64,000 nt of DNA from Neobacillus soli NBRC 102451. GTDB lineage: Bacteria; Bacillota; Bacilli; Bacillales; Cytobacillaceae. The stretch lies in contig NZ_BCVI01000003.1 in NCBI RefSeq assembly GCF_001591665.1, positions 62,001 through 126,000 on the forward strand. Direction: 5' to 3'. The notes below the pieces were generated by a model that was given only the letters and a program-made list of their open reading frames with translations, had not been told where the DNA came from and did not search any database. A program made the translations under genes and the position numbers. Shown here in pieces: positions 47,364-56,248 of this stretch. Each line of letters begins with the position of its first letter. Position 1 is the stretch's first letter.

Positions 47364-47720
47364 ATGTCTGAAGAAATCATTCGCTTAACCGAACAGCTTC
47401 TAAAGTATAATCACTTATTCATGGACTACTACGAAGAGGGAAGAGAGGAAGGAACAGAGTATGATTTTCACGAAGTCATTAAACCATTCGCCAATGAGGT
47501 GAAGGAAATAAATGATGAGTGGAAAAGGGCCATGAGGAATTGGCTTTCAGAAACTGACCATAAACATTTACATTTGAAGCAAATCGACACGACATCAGAG
47601 CACATTGAACAACTTTCGATCCAATCCTTTTTTCCTAAGACTAGTAAGTCAAGATTTTTAAATGCAAATCGAACGGTTGAATTTTTCTTAACTGAAATAT
47701 TGAAAGAGATAAAAAAATAA
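47364..47720 (+). CDS. yppE: YppE, DUF1798 four-helix protein
   Basis: 118 residues, all helical. The family pattern is visible in LTEQLLKYNHLFMDYYEEGRE, then YDFHEVIKPFANEV, and WRNWL-like LSETDHK. A crystal structure of a family member shows a four-helix bundle; function remains unknown. AGAGAGAGGATTA precedes the ATG at 47364. It converges on yppF across a bidirectional terminator. Confidence 0.85.
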   Translation: MSEEIIRLTEQLLKYNHLFMDYYEEGREEGTEYDFHEVIKPFANEVKEINDEWKRAMRNWLSETDHKHLHLKQIDTTSEHIEQLSIQSFFPKTSKSRFLNANRTVEFFLTEILKEIKK

Positions 47721-47721
47721 A

Positions 47722-47747
47722 AAAAGAGATGCGAAGGCATCTCTTTC
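47722..47747. terminator. Bidirectional terminator between yppE and yppF
   Basis: AAAGAGATGC-GAAG-GCATCTCTTT, a perfect 10-bp stem with a stable tetraloop, starting right after the yppE stop. Confidence 0.9.
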
Positions 47748-47749
47748 AT

Positions 47750-47965
47750 TCATAATTTGGAATGTTCGATGAGGGAGTTTTCCTTATATTGGTCAGGTAT
47801 TACTGCGCCTTGGATTTCAAGTTCACGAACAAGAAGGCGATAGTCCTTAATATTAATTTCGTTGTGAATATACGCTTTCTTAGCAAAATCCATTAATGTA
47901 TTAACATCGTCTGTTGTGTAATCCCGACTTTGAATAAATTTGCTTTTTAATTCGAGAACGTTCAT
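47750..47965 (-). CDS. yppF: YppF small conserved protein
   Basis: 71 residues (B. subtilis about 62). The YppF-like core is LKSKFIQSRDYTTDDVNTLMDFAKKAYI and YRLLVRELEIQGA. The start is the ATG at 47965, seven bases after AAGGAGGAG; the frame's ATG at 47983 comes before that site. Short, helical, soluble; function unknown. Confidence 0.82.
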   Translation of the reverse strand: MNVLELKSKFIQSRDYTTDDVNTLMDFAKKAYIHNEINIKDYRLLVRELEIQGAVIPDQYKENSLIEHSKL

Positions 47966-48152
47966 AAATAGCTCCTCCTTCATCCTTTTTTCTATCGTAA
48001 CACGAAAAGAAAGAATTTATAGTTTTTAAAATATTTAAACTTTAGACAGGATTCCCCTTAATTAGACATTGGCGGAAATAGCAAAATAATCACCTTTCAT
48101 TTCAAATCTTCATAAAGTGTAGTAGAGAAATTTGCGGAGGAGATGTTTGCCC

Positions 48153-48704
48153 ATGCTTGGAGAAAAGAGACCATCCTACAACGATAATTATGGATACTCG
48201 GGGCAAATGATGCACCAAGATCCAAATGGTCAGCTATGGAATCATCAGCACTTAAAACGAAATCAACCTTATCCGTATCAAACACAACCACAAAATTATG
48301 ATTGGTACGCTTACCAACAGCAAAACACTTATTACCCTCAGCAGCAGTCATTTGCCCAACCCTATCAACCAGGATTCGTTCCACAAAATGTGCCTTTTCC
48401 AAATCAGCCAATTGTGCAAAAGGATTCACAATTCCTTTTCCAAAATCCATTGCAGCCGCAGGATGAAATGATACACAAACAACCATATATACCAATGAAC
48501 GGCTACCCTATGATGAACCCTTATCCAAAACAAAGTGCAATGCCTAAACAACCAGGTGGAGTACAATCATTTATGAACTCCTTCAAGTCTCAAGACGGGT
48601 CAGTGGATGTTAATAAAATGGTCAATACAGCGGGACAAATGATGAATGCCGTAACTCAGGTATCATCACTTGTCAAAGGCTTTGGGGGATTTTTTAAAGC
48701 ATAG
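48153..48704 (+). CDS. yppG: YppG-like Gln/Pro/Tyr-rich protein
   Basis: 183 residues. The first 120 are a low-complexity stretch rich in Q, P, Y and N (QPYPYQTQPQNYDWYAYQQQ), and the C-terminal 45 (VQSFMNSFKSQDGSVDVNKM ... VSSLVKGFGGFF) are the conserved YppG domain. ATG 48153 follows GGAGGAGA. The composition resembles spore-coat and surface proteins, but a coat role is inference. Longer than the B. subtilis protein, the difference being in the low-complexity part. Confidence 0.8.
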   Translation: MLGEKRPSYNDNYGYSGQMMHQDPNGQLWNHQHLKRNQPYPYQTQPQNYDWYAYQQQNTYYPQQQSFAQPYQPGFVPQNVPFPNQPIVQKDSQFLFQNPLQPQDEMIHKQPYIPMNGYPMMNPYPKQSAMPKQPGGVQSFMNSFKSQDGSVDVNKMVNTAGQMMNAVTQVSSLVKGFGGFFKA

Positions 48705-48711
48705 AAGTAAG

Positions 48712-48740
48712 AAAAGACGGCGTGGGTTCGCCGTCTTTTC
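48712..48740. terminator. Bidirectional terminator after yppG
   Basis: AAAAGACGGCG-TGGGTT-CGCCGTCTTTT, a perfect 11-bp stem between yppG and the convergent small heat-shock gene. Confidence 0.92.
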
Positions 48741-48762
48741 CTTTGGGATTCTGAATTGCAAA

Positions 48763-49245
48763 TTAGTCGTCGATTTTAATTACCTTCCCTTTTTCTAGAG
48801 GTACTCGTATTTTCAATAATCCATCTCGATACGATGCTTTAACCCTCTTTTCATTTATAATATGGGGAAGTGAAATCGTTCTGGATGATTGTTGGCGTAA
48901 AAAGCTGCGCCGATAGACTTGGCTATGGTCATCTTCTGCGGTTTCAAGCTGGTTATTTTCAATAGTAATTGTTAAATAATTCCCAGCGATGTTTAAATGA
49001 ATTTGCTCTCTATTAACACCGGGAAGTTCAGCTGTGATTAAATACTCATCCCCTTTTTCAATCATGTCGACATGAAAGCCAGCCCCAGATGGGAGGGGAC
49101 TCTTTAAAAAATCATCGATTGACTGTAAAAAGCCCTTAATCGGTTTTTCGGTGAAAAAGTCGTTCATCGATTTCATTAAATCACCAAAAGGCTCAGGCTT
49201 TGGCTTTTTAGGGTTATTTTTATCACTTGGAAGCATAGATGACAT
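48763..49245 (-). CDS. Small heat-shock protein, Hsp20/alpha-crystallin family
   Basis: 160 residues. An N-terminal 50-residue arm is followed by the alpha-crystallin domain (about 55-155): FHVDMIEKGDEYLITAELPG, NYLTITIENN, YRRSFLRQ with the SRTISLP strand, and the GLLKIRVPL end. Members hold unfolded proteins and some bacillar ones are spore-coat proteins (CotM, CotP). I cannot tell which group this belongs to. GAGAGGGA precedes the ATG at 49245. Confidence 0.88.
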   Translation of the reverse strand: MSSMLPSDKNNPKKPKPEPFGDLMKSMNDFFTEKPIKGFLQSIDDFLKSPLPSGAGFHVDMIEKGDEYLITAELPGVNREQIHLNIAGNYLTITIENNQLETAEDDHSQVYRRSFLRQQSSRTISLPHIINEKRVKASYRDGLLKIRVPLEKGKVIKIDD

Positions 49246-49315
49246 GAAGATCCCTCTCTTTCCATTATTTCATTAAATAGCATATGCATACAAAATTAGG
49301 TAGGTGCCGCCAAAC

Positions 49316-49346
49316 AAAAAACCACAGCAATTCAGCTGCGGTTTTT
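49316..49346 (-). terminator. Terminator of the first crp/fnr-type gene
   Basis: AAAAACCGCAGC / GCTGTGGTTTTT on the minus strand (one mismatch or G:T) just past the stop codon. Confidence 0.82.
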
Positions 49347-49348
49347 AT

Positions 49349-50047
49349 TTATATTAAATTTATTTCTTCCATAAGAATCTCAACATCCACGATCATGTTT
49401 CCGTCATCATCTACTTCGATTAATTCATCTTTTTTCATTCTTGTCAGTGTCCGGCTAATTGTTTCTCTAGTGGTACCAATCATATTGGCGAGATCCTTGT
49501 TGGTGAATTCTGATTTTAAAAGGATTGTTCCATCCTCTTGTTCTTTGCCGTGCTTCTGGGCAAGCCGGATTAAAAGTTTCACAATTTGTTCATATGTATT
49601 ATTGAGTATTTGCTCTTCTAACCGGTTTTGTAAATCGACGATTTTCTCCCCGAGAACCTTAAATACTTTAATGCAAAGCTCAGGATTTTCAATCAGGACA
49701 GATTCAAATTTTGATATCGGAACAGCAATAAGTGTTGATGGCTCAAGAACTTCGGCATAGGCAGGGTAATCTCCTTTTCTGAAAAAACCTACATGCGGGA
49801 ACATTTCACCTTTTTTCATGATGGCAACAATCTGTTCTTTGCCATTCACATCACTTTTGTAGATTTTGATTTTTCCATTATAAATAAAATAGACATTTTC
49901 AAGTGGATCGCCCTGGAGAAAAACATGGCTTTGTTTTTTCCATTCCCTTGCTATCGCAATGTCGGTAATCTTCGTCAATTCAAAATCATTTAATTCACGA
50001 AAAAGGGAGAAAACAGAAAGGACCCTTTTAATTTCTTCTATCTTCAT
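49349..50047 (-). CDS. Crp/Fnr-family transcription regulator (paralogue 1)
   Basis: 232 residues: an N-terminal cyclic-nucleotide-type sensor barrel (about 15-115), a dimer helix (about 118-145) and a C-terminal winged helix with FTNKDLANMIGTTRETISR (about 178-196). The recognition helix RETISR keeps the R-E-x-x-x-R of CRP, predicting TGTGA half-sites. It lacks the cysteine cluster of B. subtilis Fnr; only C125 (PELCIK) is present, shared with the paralogue at 61673-62365. The ligand is unknown. Its promoter looks like TTAAAC-18-TACAAT in 50048-50110. Confidence 0.88.
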   Translation of the reverse strand: MKIEEIKRVLSVFSLFRELNDFELTKITDIAIAREWKKQSHVFLQGDPLENVYFIYNGKIKIYKSDVNGKEQIVAIMKKGEMFPHVGFFRKGDYPAYAEVLEPSTLIAVPISKFESVLIENPELCIKVFKVLGEKIVDLQNRLEEQILNNTYEQIVKLLIRLAQKHGKEQEDGTILLKSEFTNKDLANMIGTTRETISRTLTRMKKDELIEVDDDGNMIVDVEILMEEINLI

Positions 50048-50128
50048 TCAATCACCCTCAAGTTTAATATTAAATTACTATCTATTGTATCAAAAAACTG
50101 CGCAAGAGTTTAACTTTTTCTTTTATTA

Positions 50129-50142
50129 CGAACGTTTATTCG
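50129..50142 (+). promoter_or_regulatory. LexA-like box upstream of mrfA
   Basis: CGAAC-GTTT-ATTCG, against CGAAC-N4-GTTCG: nine of ten half-site bases match. It lies 28 bases before the mrfA start and overlaps the likely promoter spacer (TAAAAT at 50144-50149 as -10). Confidence 0.6.
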
Positions 50143-50170
50143 TTAAAATAGATTTAATGAGGTGAGAAAT

Positions 50171-52462
50171 ATGAAGGTGAAAAAAAGCCTGCAGGAAATT
50201 CTGACAGACTTAAAAATAAATGATGAATTTAAAGAAAATATCGTTACATGGCAGACAATTGCTGAAAAACCGGCTCAAACAGTCCCGCTTCCGGAAGTCT
50301 TACATCCGCTTTTAAGAAAATCTTTCAATAGTAAAGGGATTGAACAGCTTTATACACATCAAAAATCTGCTTATGAGAAAGTGATGGAAGGTAAAAGTAT
50401 CGTTGCCGTCACCCCGACCGCTTCAGGGAAAACATTATGCTATAATCTTCCAGTTCTCCAAACGATTTTATCAAATCCTAGTGCACGGGCCCTTTATATG
50501 TTTCCTACGAAGGCACTGGCGCAGGATCAGAAAAGTGAAATGAATGAAATTATCCAGGCAGCAGGAGTGGATATTAATAGCTATACGTATGACGGAGATA
50601 CGCCGGCAAATATTCGTCAAAGGGTGAGACAAGCAGGGCATGTTGTCATTACAAACCCCGACATGCTCCACTCAGCCATCCTGCCACATCATACAAAATG
50701 GGTTTCTTTGTTCGAAAATCTTAAATTTGTTGTCATTGACGAGCTCCATACCTATCGAGGTGTATTTGGCAGCCATGTTGCTAACGTGATTAGAAGGTTA
50801 AAACGTATTTGCCGCTATTATGGAAGTAATCCCGTATTTATCTGTACGTCCGCTACAATCGCTAATCCGCTAGAGTTAGCTCAATCGTTAACAGAAGAGA
50901 AGATGTACCTTATTGATAACAACGGGGCCCCAAGTGGTACAAAGCATTTTCTCTTCTATAACCCGCCGATTGTCAATAAGCCATTAAATATAAGAAGAAG
51001 TGCAACACTTGAGGTACGCAAAATAGCTGGTGAACTATTAAAAAATAAGATCCAAACGATTATTTTTGCGAGAAGCAGGGTCAGAGTGGAAATTATTTTA
51101 ACTTACTTGCAAGAATTGGTGAAAAATCAATTAGGTGCCAAATCAATCATGGGGTATCGCGGCGGATATCTTCCAACCGAAAGAAGAAAAATTGAGAAAG
51201 GCCTCCGTTCAGGTGACATCTACGGTGTGGTCAGCACGAATGCGCTTGAATTAGGTGTGGATATTGGACAGCTGCAGGTCTGCATAATGACAGGGTATCC
51301 GGGGACGATTTCCAGTGCGTGGCAGCAAGCTGGAAGAGCGGGAAGAAGGCATGGCGAGGCACTGGTCATTATGGTTGCCAGCTCTAGCCCGCTAGACCAA
51401 TATATTATTCAGAATCCTGGCTACTTTTTTAATAAAAGCCCTGAAACAGCAAGGATCAATCCTGATAATTTAATTATTCTCATCGATCACATGAAATGTG
51501 CCGCATATGAGCTCCCTTTTAAAGCCAATGAAAAATTTGGGAACGTCGACACAGAGGAACTTTTAGAGTATTTAACAGAAGAGCGGGTCCTCTATCGAAA
51601 TGGTGACAAATGGTATTGGATGAACGATTCTTTTCCTGCACATAACATAAGCTTGCGGTCGGCATCGCAGGAAAATGTAATTATTGTTGATCAAACGGAT
51701 GTGGCGAATGTAAGAGTGATTGGTGAAATGGATCGCTTTTCGGCAATGACACTTCTGCATGACGAAGCAATTTATTTACATCAAGGCACACAATTCCAAG
51801 TAGAAAAGCTTGATTGGGATGAAAAAAAAGCGTTTGTCAGGGAAGTTAAAGTTGATTATTTTACCGATGCTAATTTAGCGGTTCAATTAAAGGTATTAGA
51901 AGTTGACAGGCTTCAAGCAGTGGAGGAAGCGGAAATCGGCTTTGGCGATGTCAGTGTCAGGGCAATGGCAACGATTTTTAAAAAAATCAAATTTGAAACA
52001 CATGAAAATATCGGGTCGGGTCCCATTCATCTTCCCGAAGAGGAGCTTCACACGAATGCTGCCTGGATCTCATTAAACCAACCGCTGGCGGAAATGGGAC
52101 ATGAACGATTGGAGCAAGGACTTGTCGGGACGGCCCATGCCTTAAATCATATTGCACCCTTATTTGTGATGGCAGATCCTCAGGATATCCATGTCATCCC
52201 GCAAGTAAAGGCGGATCATAACGAGAAGCCAACGATCTTCTTTTATGATCGTTATCCAGGCGGGATTGGGTTGAGTGAAAAAATCTACTCAGGGATGTCA
52301 GAAGTATTTGCGGAAACTGAAAAGATGATCCAGCGATGTCAGTGTGTTTCCGGATGCCCATCATGTATTGGTACAGAAACAGTCAGTGAAACGGCAAAAA
52401 AGGATGCCTTAAAAATTATTCAATCCTTCAGGCAGCCTTACCACTTGAGCAAGGAAGTGTAA
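50171..52462 (+). CDS. mrfA: MrfA (YprA) superfamily 2 DNA helicase
   Basis: 763 residues. The helicase core has the Q-like YTHQKSAYE, Walker A TPTASGKT, DELH, and QQAGRAGRRHGEA (motif VI). A C-terminal DUF1998 domain carries the zinc-binding cysteines C-x-C-x3-C-x2-C (CQCVSGCPSC). In B. subtilis MrfA and MrfB repair mitomycin C damage in an excision pathway independent of UvrABC. ATG 50171 follows TGAGGTGAG. mrfB starts two bases after the stop. Confidence 0.94.
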   Translation: MKVKKSLQEILTDLKINDEFKENIVTWQTIAEKPAQTVPLPEVLHPLLRKSFNSKGIEQLYTHQKSAYEKVMEGKSIVAVTPTASGKTLCYNLPVLQTILSNPSARALYMFPTKALAQDQKSEMNEIIQAAGVDINSYTYDGDTPANIRQRVRQAGHVVITNPDMLHSAILPHHTKWVSLFENLKFVVIDELHTYRGVFGSHVANVIRRLKRICRYYGSNPVFICTSATIANPLELAQSLTEEKMYLIDNNGAPSGTKHFLFYNPPIVNKPLNIRRSATLEVRKIAGELLKNKIQTIIFARSRVRVEIILTYLQELVKNQLGAKSIMGYRGGYLPTERRKIEKGLRSGDIYGVVSTNALELGVDIGQLQVCIMTGYPGTISSAWQQAGRAGRRHGEALVIMVASSSPLDQYIIQNPGYFFNKSPETARINPDNLIILIDHMKCAAYELPFKANEKFGNVDTEELLEYLTEERVLYRNGDKWYWMNDSFPAHNISLRSASQENVIIVDQTDVANVRVIGEMDRFSAMTLLHDEAIYLHQGTQFQVEKLDWDEKKAFVREVKVDYFTDANLAVQLKVLEVDRLQAVEEAEIGFGDVSVRAMATIFKKIKFETHENIGSGPIHLPEEELHTNAAWISLNQPLAEMGHERLEQGLVGTAHALNHIAPLFVMADPQDIHVIPQVKADHNEKPTIFFYDRYPGGIGLSEKIYSGMSEVFAETEKMIQRCQCVSGCPSCIGTETVSETAKKDALKIIQSFRQPYHLSKEV

Positions 52463-52464
52463 AG

Positions 52465-53760
52465 ATGTCGTTAAAAAATAAATTGAATCGGTTAAAGCCT
52501 CATCTTTCGATCGGGGGACAGCCTGAAAAGGCCCATCATCTTCCTGCCCCTGTTAAGATTGATATCCCATTTCGTGAAAGATGGGAACAAGAAAATGTTT
52601 CCCCCTATTTTATGGATGCGGATTACTGCTTGGTCAGGGAAGTAAAATTTCCCCTATCACAGCAGCATGGGCATTATTGTTTTCGTGATTTTCTAACCGC
52701 TGTAGACCTCTGGAACAATGAACCGATTAACCATCCCTTATCGGCTAAAGGACATCAAGCCGGGGAACTATTCTTTTTTGACACAGAAACGACGGGACTT
52801 GGCGGCGGAGTAGGGAACACCATCTTTCTCCTTGGTTATGCAAGCATTTCAGGAGACAATCTTATTCTTAGACAACATATTTTACCGCACCCGGGAGCAG
52901 AAGTTCCTTTATATCAAAGCTTTTTAGAAAAAGTAAACTATAAAACGCTTGTTACTTATAATGGGAAATCGTTTGACTGGCCCCAGGTAAAAACAAGGCA
53001 TACCCTTGTAAGAGAGCATGTGCCAAAGCTGCCTGCATTTGGTCATTTTGATTTGTTTCATGCGGCCAAAAGGCTATGGAAGCACAAATTAGACCGTTTG
53101 AAATTGGCTGTTGTAGAAAAAGAGGTATTAGGGGTAGAAAGAATAGATGATCTTCCTGGATTTCTGGCTCCGATGATATATTTTGATTTCATTGAAAGTA
53201 AACAGCCTGATGGGATGCTTGGAATGATAAAACATAATGAAATTGACATTTTATCGTTAATTACTTTATACACCCACTTAACCTTTCAACTTTGCGGGAT
53301 AGATGCGTTGCAAACAAGGGCAGAGTCCTATGAGGTTGGCCGCTGGTTTGCTTCATTGGGAGAAAAGAGTGAAGCGGAAAAGGTATTGAGCAAACTTACA
53401 ACTGGCAGCGATTTTACTTCTTATCAAGCAATGTTTACCTTGGCTTTTCAGTATAAAAAAGAGAAAGACTGGGTTATGGCACAGAAATTGTTTCTGGGTG
53501 TTGTTGATTCTGAGGATGAACGAATGATGTTAGAATCCTGCTTAGAACTTGCAAAAATCCATGAACATAGGCTGATTGATTATCAACTTGCCCTTAATTA
53601 CTGTCAAAAGGCAGTTTTACTAATAACCCAAACTAAAAAACCGCTAAAATTATCTGGGCAAATGACTTTAGAACAACTTCAAATTAGACTAAAACGATTA
53701 GAGAGAAAGTATGGTAAACTTCTCAAGAAAGTGCATATTTCACCAAAAGTGGCAAAATAA
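52465..53760 (+). CDS. mrfB: MrfB (YprB) exonuclease
   Basis: 431 residues. An RNase H-like DEDD exonuclease domain begins FFDTETTGLGGGVGNTIFLLGYA (about 110) and continues with TYNGKSFDWP, HFDLFHAAKRLW and NEIDILSL, which supply the acidic residues. The C-terminal 130 residues are helical TPR-like repeats. The gene follows mrfA with a two-base gap, as in B. subtilis, where the two act together in mitomycin C repair. The 3' flank has no clear terminator. Confidence 0.93.
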   Translation: MSLKNKLNRLKPHLSIGGQPEKAHHLPAPVKIDIPFRERWEQENVSPYFMDADYCLVREVKFPLSQQHGHYCFRDFLTAVDLWNNEPINHPLSAKGHQAGELFFFDTETTGLGGGVGNTIFLLGYASISGDNLILRQHILPHPGAEVPLYQSFLEKVNYKTLVTYNGKSFDWPQVKTRHTLVREHVPKLPAFGHFDLFHAAKRLWKHKLDRLKLAVVEKEVLGVERIDDLPGFLAPMIYFDFIESKQPDGMLGMIKHNEIDILSLITLYTHLTFQLCGIDALQTRAESYEVGRWFASLGEKSEAEKVLSKLTTGSDFTSYQAMFTLAFQYKKEKDWVMAQKLFLGVVDSEDERMMLESCLELAKIHEHRLIDYQLALNYCQKAVLLITQTKKPLKLSGQMTLEQLQIRLKRLERKYGKLLKKVHISPKVAK

Positions 53761-53915
53761 ACTTTAATTATGCTAATGTTTGATGATTGTCACAAAAACT
53801 TAATAACTTTTTATCAAAAACCAGCATTTTCATATTGTTTATCATAGTTGAAAAAGGTAAAATTTGAATTTGGATTGAGAAAAAACGACTATAGAAACAT
53901 TATGGAGTTGGTAAT

Positions 53916-54011
53916 ATGTATAAAGGGATTTTATTATTATTTTTTATTGTCGTTTGTTTGACTGCTGTCATTTTTACAAGCTTAAAAGATAGCTTTTATT
54001 CTTTTTTATAA
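53916..54011 (+). CDS. Possible 31-residue single-span membrane protein
   Basis: MYKGILLLFFIVVCLTAVIF and a short polar end. GGAG lies nine bases before the ATG. A basic residue, then an uninterrupted 18-residue helix, is a normal small membrane protein layout. The gap 53761-54182 has no other gene, so this is plausible, but chance cannot be ruled out. Confidence 0.4.
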   Translation: MYKGILLLFFIVVCLTAVIFTSLKDSFYSFL

Positions 54012-54118
54012 AAGGTCTTGTACTAGTAAGACATCATAGGCTAGAAAGGTTAGAACATATATAAACAGAATTTGTGGAAATTAACTCTGTTTTGCGAAAA
54101 ATAGGTATTTTCATTAGT

Positions 54119-54145
54119 ACAAGAGTCATCCCGTCAACATAGGCT
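54119..54145 (+). promoter_or_regulatory. Sigma-K promoter of cotD
   Basis: ACA at 54119-54121, 16 bases, then CATAGGCT at 54138-54145, fitting the sigma-K pattern (mACm, 16, CATANNNT). It lies about 38 bases before the cotD start. B. subtilis cotD is a sigma-K, GerE-controlled gene. Confidence 0.65.
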
Positions 54146-54182
54146 GTTAATGTAAACAGAATATTTGAAGGGAGAGTATTAT

Positions 54183-54575
54183 ATGTATCTTGGAACCAAT
54201 TTTATGCCGCCAGTCATTCATCCGACTAATCAAATTGTCAACCATACGTTCTCAACAACGGTGGTGCCACACATTCATCCAACACATGTTACAACAGTCA
54301 ATCACCATATGTACCAACATAAACATTACTGTTGTGAAACAGCTTCATGCTGCGAAGATGTGTGTAGTCAACAAATTAACTGCTGTAACCCATGTGCACC
54401 AGGCGGAATGCCGGCTGCAAATGCCGTACCAGGCATGGGAATGGGTGGCCCCGGCTTTGGACCTGGAGGCCCTGGTTTTGGACCTGGAGGCCCAGGCTTC
54501 GGAGCAGGAGGCCCAGGCTTCGGAGCAGGAGGCCCAGGCTTTGCACCAGGACCATTCATGGGTCCTAGGCGGTAA
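54183..54575 (+). CDS. cotD: Inner spore coat protein D with Gly-rich extension
   Basis: 130 residues. The N-terminal 60 residues are CotD-like: [20 protein letters not shown], then [18 protein letters not shown], rich in His, Thr and Val. A Cys-rich segment ([12 protein letters not shown]...CC) follows, then five GGPGFG(P/A) repeats and a basic end. B. subtilis CotD is about 75 residues, so the C-terminal repeat tail is an addition. ATG 54183 follows GAAGGGAG. Built into the inner coat by the mother cell late in sporulation. Confidence 0.88.
   Translation: MYLGTNFMPPVIHPTNQIVNHTFSTTVVPHIHPTHVTTVNHHMYQHKHYCCETASCCEDVCSQQINCCNPCAPGGMPAANAVPGMGMGGPGFGPGGPGFGPGGPGFGAGGPGFGAGGPGFAPGPFMGPRR
54444..54548 (+). 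repeat. 21-bp tandem repeat in cotD
   Basis: Five 21-bp units coding [28 protein letters not shown] and GGPGFAP. The third and fourth units are identical at DNA level, suggesting recent duplication. Confidence 0.93.
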
Positions 54576-54591
54576 TAAGGCAATATCAATT

Positions 54592-54618
54592 GCAGGGGCT
54601 TTTTAGCCCTTGTTTTTT
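54592..54618 (+). terminator. Terminator after cotD
   Basis: CAGGGGCT-TTTT-AGCCCTTG (8 pairs, one G:T) followed by six T. Confidence 0.8.
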
Positions 54619-54700
54619 AAATCTTATTTACTATATGATATGCTTTATTTACAGAAATGTTTGTCCAAATAAGAAATTTTTTAAGAAAGGGGGAATATTC

Positions 54701-55261
54701 TTGATAAAAGTTTTGGCCATTTCAGGTTATAAACCCTTTGAATTAGGAGTTTTCAAAAAGGACCATCCATCTCATCTTTTTATTATGGCCGCCATTAAGA
54801 AGTCTTTAATACCAATGGCAGAAGAAGGATTAGAGTGGGTGCTAATCAGTGGACAATTAGGTGTGGAATTGTGGGCGGCAGAGGTTGTCTTTGATTTACA
54901 TAAGGATTTTCCCGATTTAAAACTGGCGGTTATAACACCTTTTCTAGACCAGGAAATGTCTTGGAATGAGAATAACAAAGAATGGTATCAATCCGTTCTT
55001 GCGAAAGCAGATTTCATAGATTCTGTTACGAAAAAAGGATATGAGAAACCGTGGCAATTTCGGTTGAAGAATCAATTTTTTATTGAAAAAAGCGACGGAC
55101 TCCTTATGCTTTATGATCAGGAAAAGGAAGGTAGCCCAAAATACCTATATGAGCTGGCATTAAACTATCAAAAAAAACATTCGTATCCAATTGAGCTTAT
55201 CACCTTTTATGATTTGCAAATGATTGTTGAAGAAGAACAATTGAAACGAAGTGATTTTTAA
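54701..55261 (+). CDS. ypsA: YpsA, DUF1273 Rossmann-fold protein
   Basis: 186 residues. The SMF/DprA- and LOG-related Rossmann layout is visible: [14 protein letters not shown], then [18 protein letters not shown], and [17 protein letters not shown]. Start is a TTG at 54701, eight bases after AAAGGGGG; the longer frame from 54590 covers the cotD terminator and is rejected. In B. subtilis YpsA overproduction affects cell division; it is next to gpsB here as well. Confidence 0.9.
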   Translation: MIKVLAISGYKPFELGVFKKDHPSHLFIMAAIKKSLIPMAEEGLEWVLISGQLGVELWAAEVVFDLHKDFPDLKLAVITPFLDQEMSWNENNKEWYQSVLAKADFIDSVTKKGYEKPWQFRLKNQFFIEKSDGLLMLYDQEKEGSPKYLYELALNYQKKHSYPIELITFYDLQMIVEEEQLKRSDF

Positions 55262-55405
55262 TATTCTTGGGTTTTATTTGGTTGCTAATCCCATGGGGAG
55301 AATGATTTTTAAGATCATTAAAGAAAAAGACAAAAGAAAATTGACAAAACCAGATATTTTTGAAAAAATAATAGGTAATGTTTGGCGAATACTGAGGTGA
55401 TTTGA

Positions 55406-55708
55406 ATGCTGTCAGATAAAGTAAAGTTAACAGCTAAGGATATTTTAGAAAAAGAGTTTAAGACCGGGGTCCGTGGTTATAAACAAGAAGATGTCGATAA
55501 GTTTTTGGATTTAATTATTAAAGATTATGCTACATTCCATCAGGAGGTTGAAGATCTTCAACAGGAAAATCTACGGCTTCGCAAACAGCTTGAAGACACA
55601 TCAAAAAGGCAGCCAGCAGCACAGCCTGCTGGAACAACCAATTTTGATATTTTGAAGCGATTATCCAATCTTGAAAAACATGTTTTTGGCAATAAGCTAT
55701 ACGATTAA
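55406..55708 (+). CDS. gpsB: Cell-cycle protein GpsB
   Basis: 100 residues. The N-terminal DivIVA-like domain ([29 protein letters not shown], lipid-type head and coiled coil from about 28-68) and the C-terminal helix ([13 protein letters not shown]) match GpsB (98 residues in B. subtilis). GpsB moves PBP1 (product of ponA) between side wall and septum, so both partners are encoded in this window. TGAGGTGATTT precedes the ATG. Confidence 0.95.
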   Translation: MLSDKVKLTAKDILEKEFKTGVRGYKQEDVDKFLDLIIKDYATFHQEVEDLQQENLRLRKQLEDTSKRQPAAQPAGTTNFDILKRLSNLEKHVFGNKLYD

Positions 55709-55740
55709 CAGAATGTACCGCGATTTGCTAATAAAAACCA

Positions 55741-55769
55741 TTGAATTTTCGGCGTGAAATGCATATAAT
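55741..55769 (+). promoter_or_regulatory. Sigma-A promoter of rnpB
   Basis: TTGAAT, a 17-base spacer, perfect TATAAT at 55764-55769. The predicted start lies near 55776, at the first base of the RNase P RNA. Confidence 0.85.
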
Positions 55770-55776
55770 AAAAAAT

Positions 55777-56202
55777 GTATTCATTAATTACGTTCGGGTA
55801 ATCGCTGCAAGAAGCTTTAGCGACTTGTAGAGGAAAGTCCATGCTCGCACGAGCTGAGATGCTCGTAGTGTTCGTGCCTAGTGAATTCATAAGCTAGGGC
55901 AGCAATAACCATTGCTGACGGCCGGGAAAATACCTAAGTCCTTCTGGATATGGTATGAATACCTATAAAAGTGCCACAGTGACGTAGTCTTTCCAGAAAT
56001 GGAAAGGGTGGAACGGGTAAACCCCACGAGCGAGAAACCCAAATAATGGTAGGGGCACCTTCTCTGAGGAATTGAACAAGGAGAAGGACAGATTTATAAA
56101 AGAATCTGTAGATAGATGATTACCACCAATGTACGAGACACGACCGTGTCGTTTGCAGTACTCTGGTACAGAACATGGCTTACAGAACGTTATTAATGGG
56201 AA
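55777..56202 (+). ncRNA. rnpB: RNase P RNA, type B
   Basis: Catalytic RNA that removes 5' leaders from tRNA precursors. The core elements of the Bacillus (type B) form are nearly unchanged: CGTTCGGGTAATCGCTGCA, GAGGAAAGTCCATGCTCGCA, AAGTGCCACAGTGACG, GGTAAACCCC, GCGAGAAACCCAAAT, and the end GGCTTACAGAACGTT. The terminal P1 helix pairs ATTCATTAATTACGTTC (5') with GAACGTTATTAATGGGAAT (3'). Ends are approximate to within a few bases. Position between gpsB and ypsC is as in B. subtilis. Confidence 0.97.
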
Positions 56203-56221
56203 TGTATGCTGTATATTAAAC

Positions 56222-56248
56222 GGCTCTCCTAATTAGGAGAGCTTTTTA
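56222..56248 (+). terminator. Terminator of rnpB
   Basis: GCTCTCCTAATTAGGAGAGC is a perfect palindromic stem followed by TTTTT. Confidence 0.93.

Noticed and set aside
54031..54042. Second CATAGGCT, possible extra sigma-K -10
   Set aside because: No AC at the right -35 distance and no gene start close behind, except the already ended small frame.
54368..54589. Minus-strand Pro/Gly frame opposite cotD
   Set aside because: Mirror of the GGPGFG repeat; no ribosome site.
54590..54700. N-terminal extension of YpsA
   Set aside because: It would translate the cotD terminator; the TTG at 54701 has a strong ribosome site and the family start.
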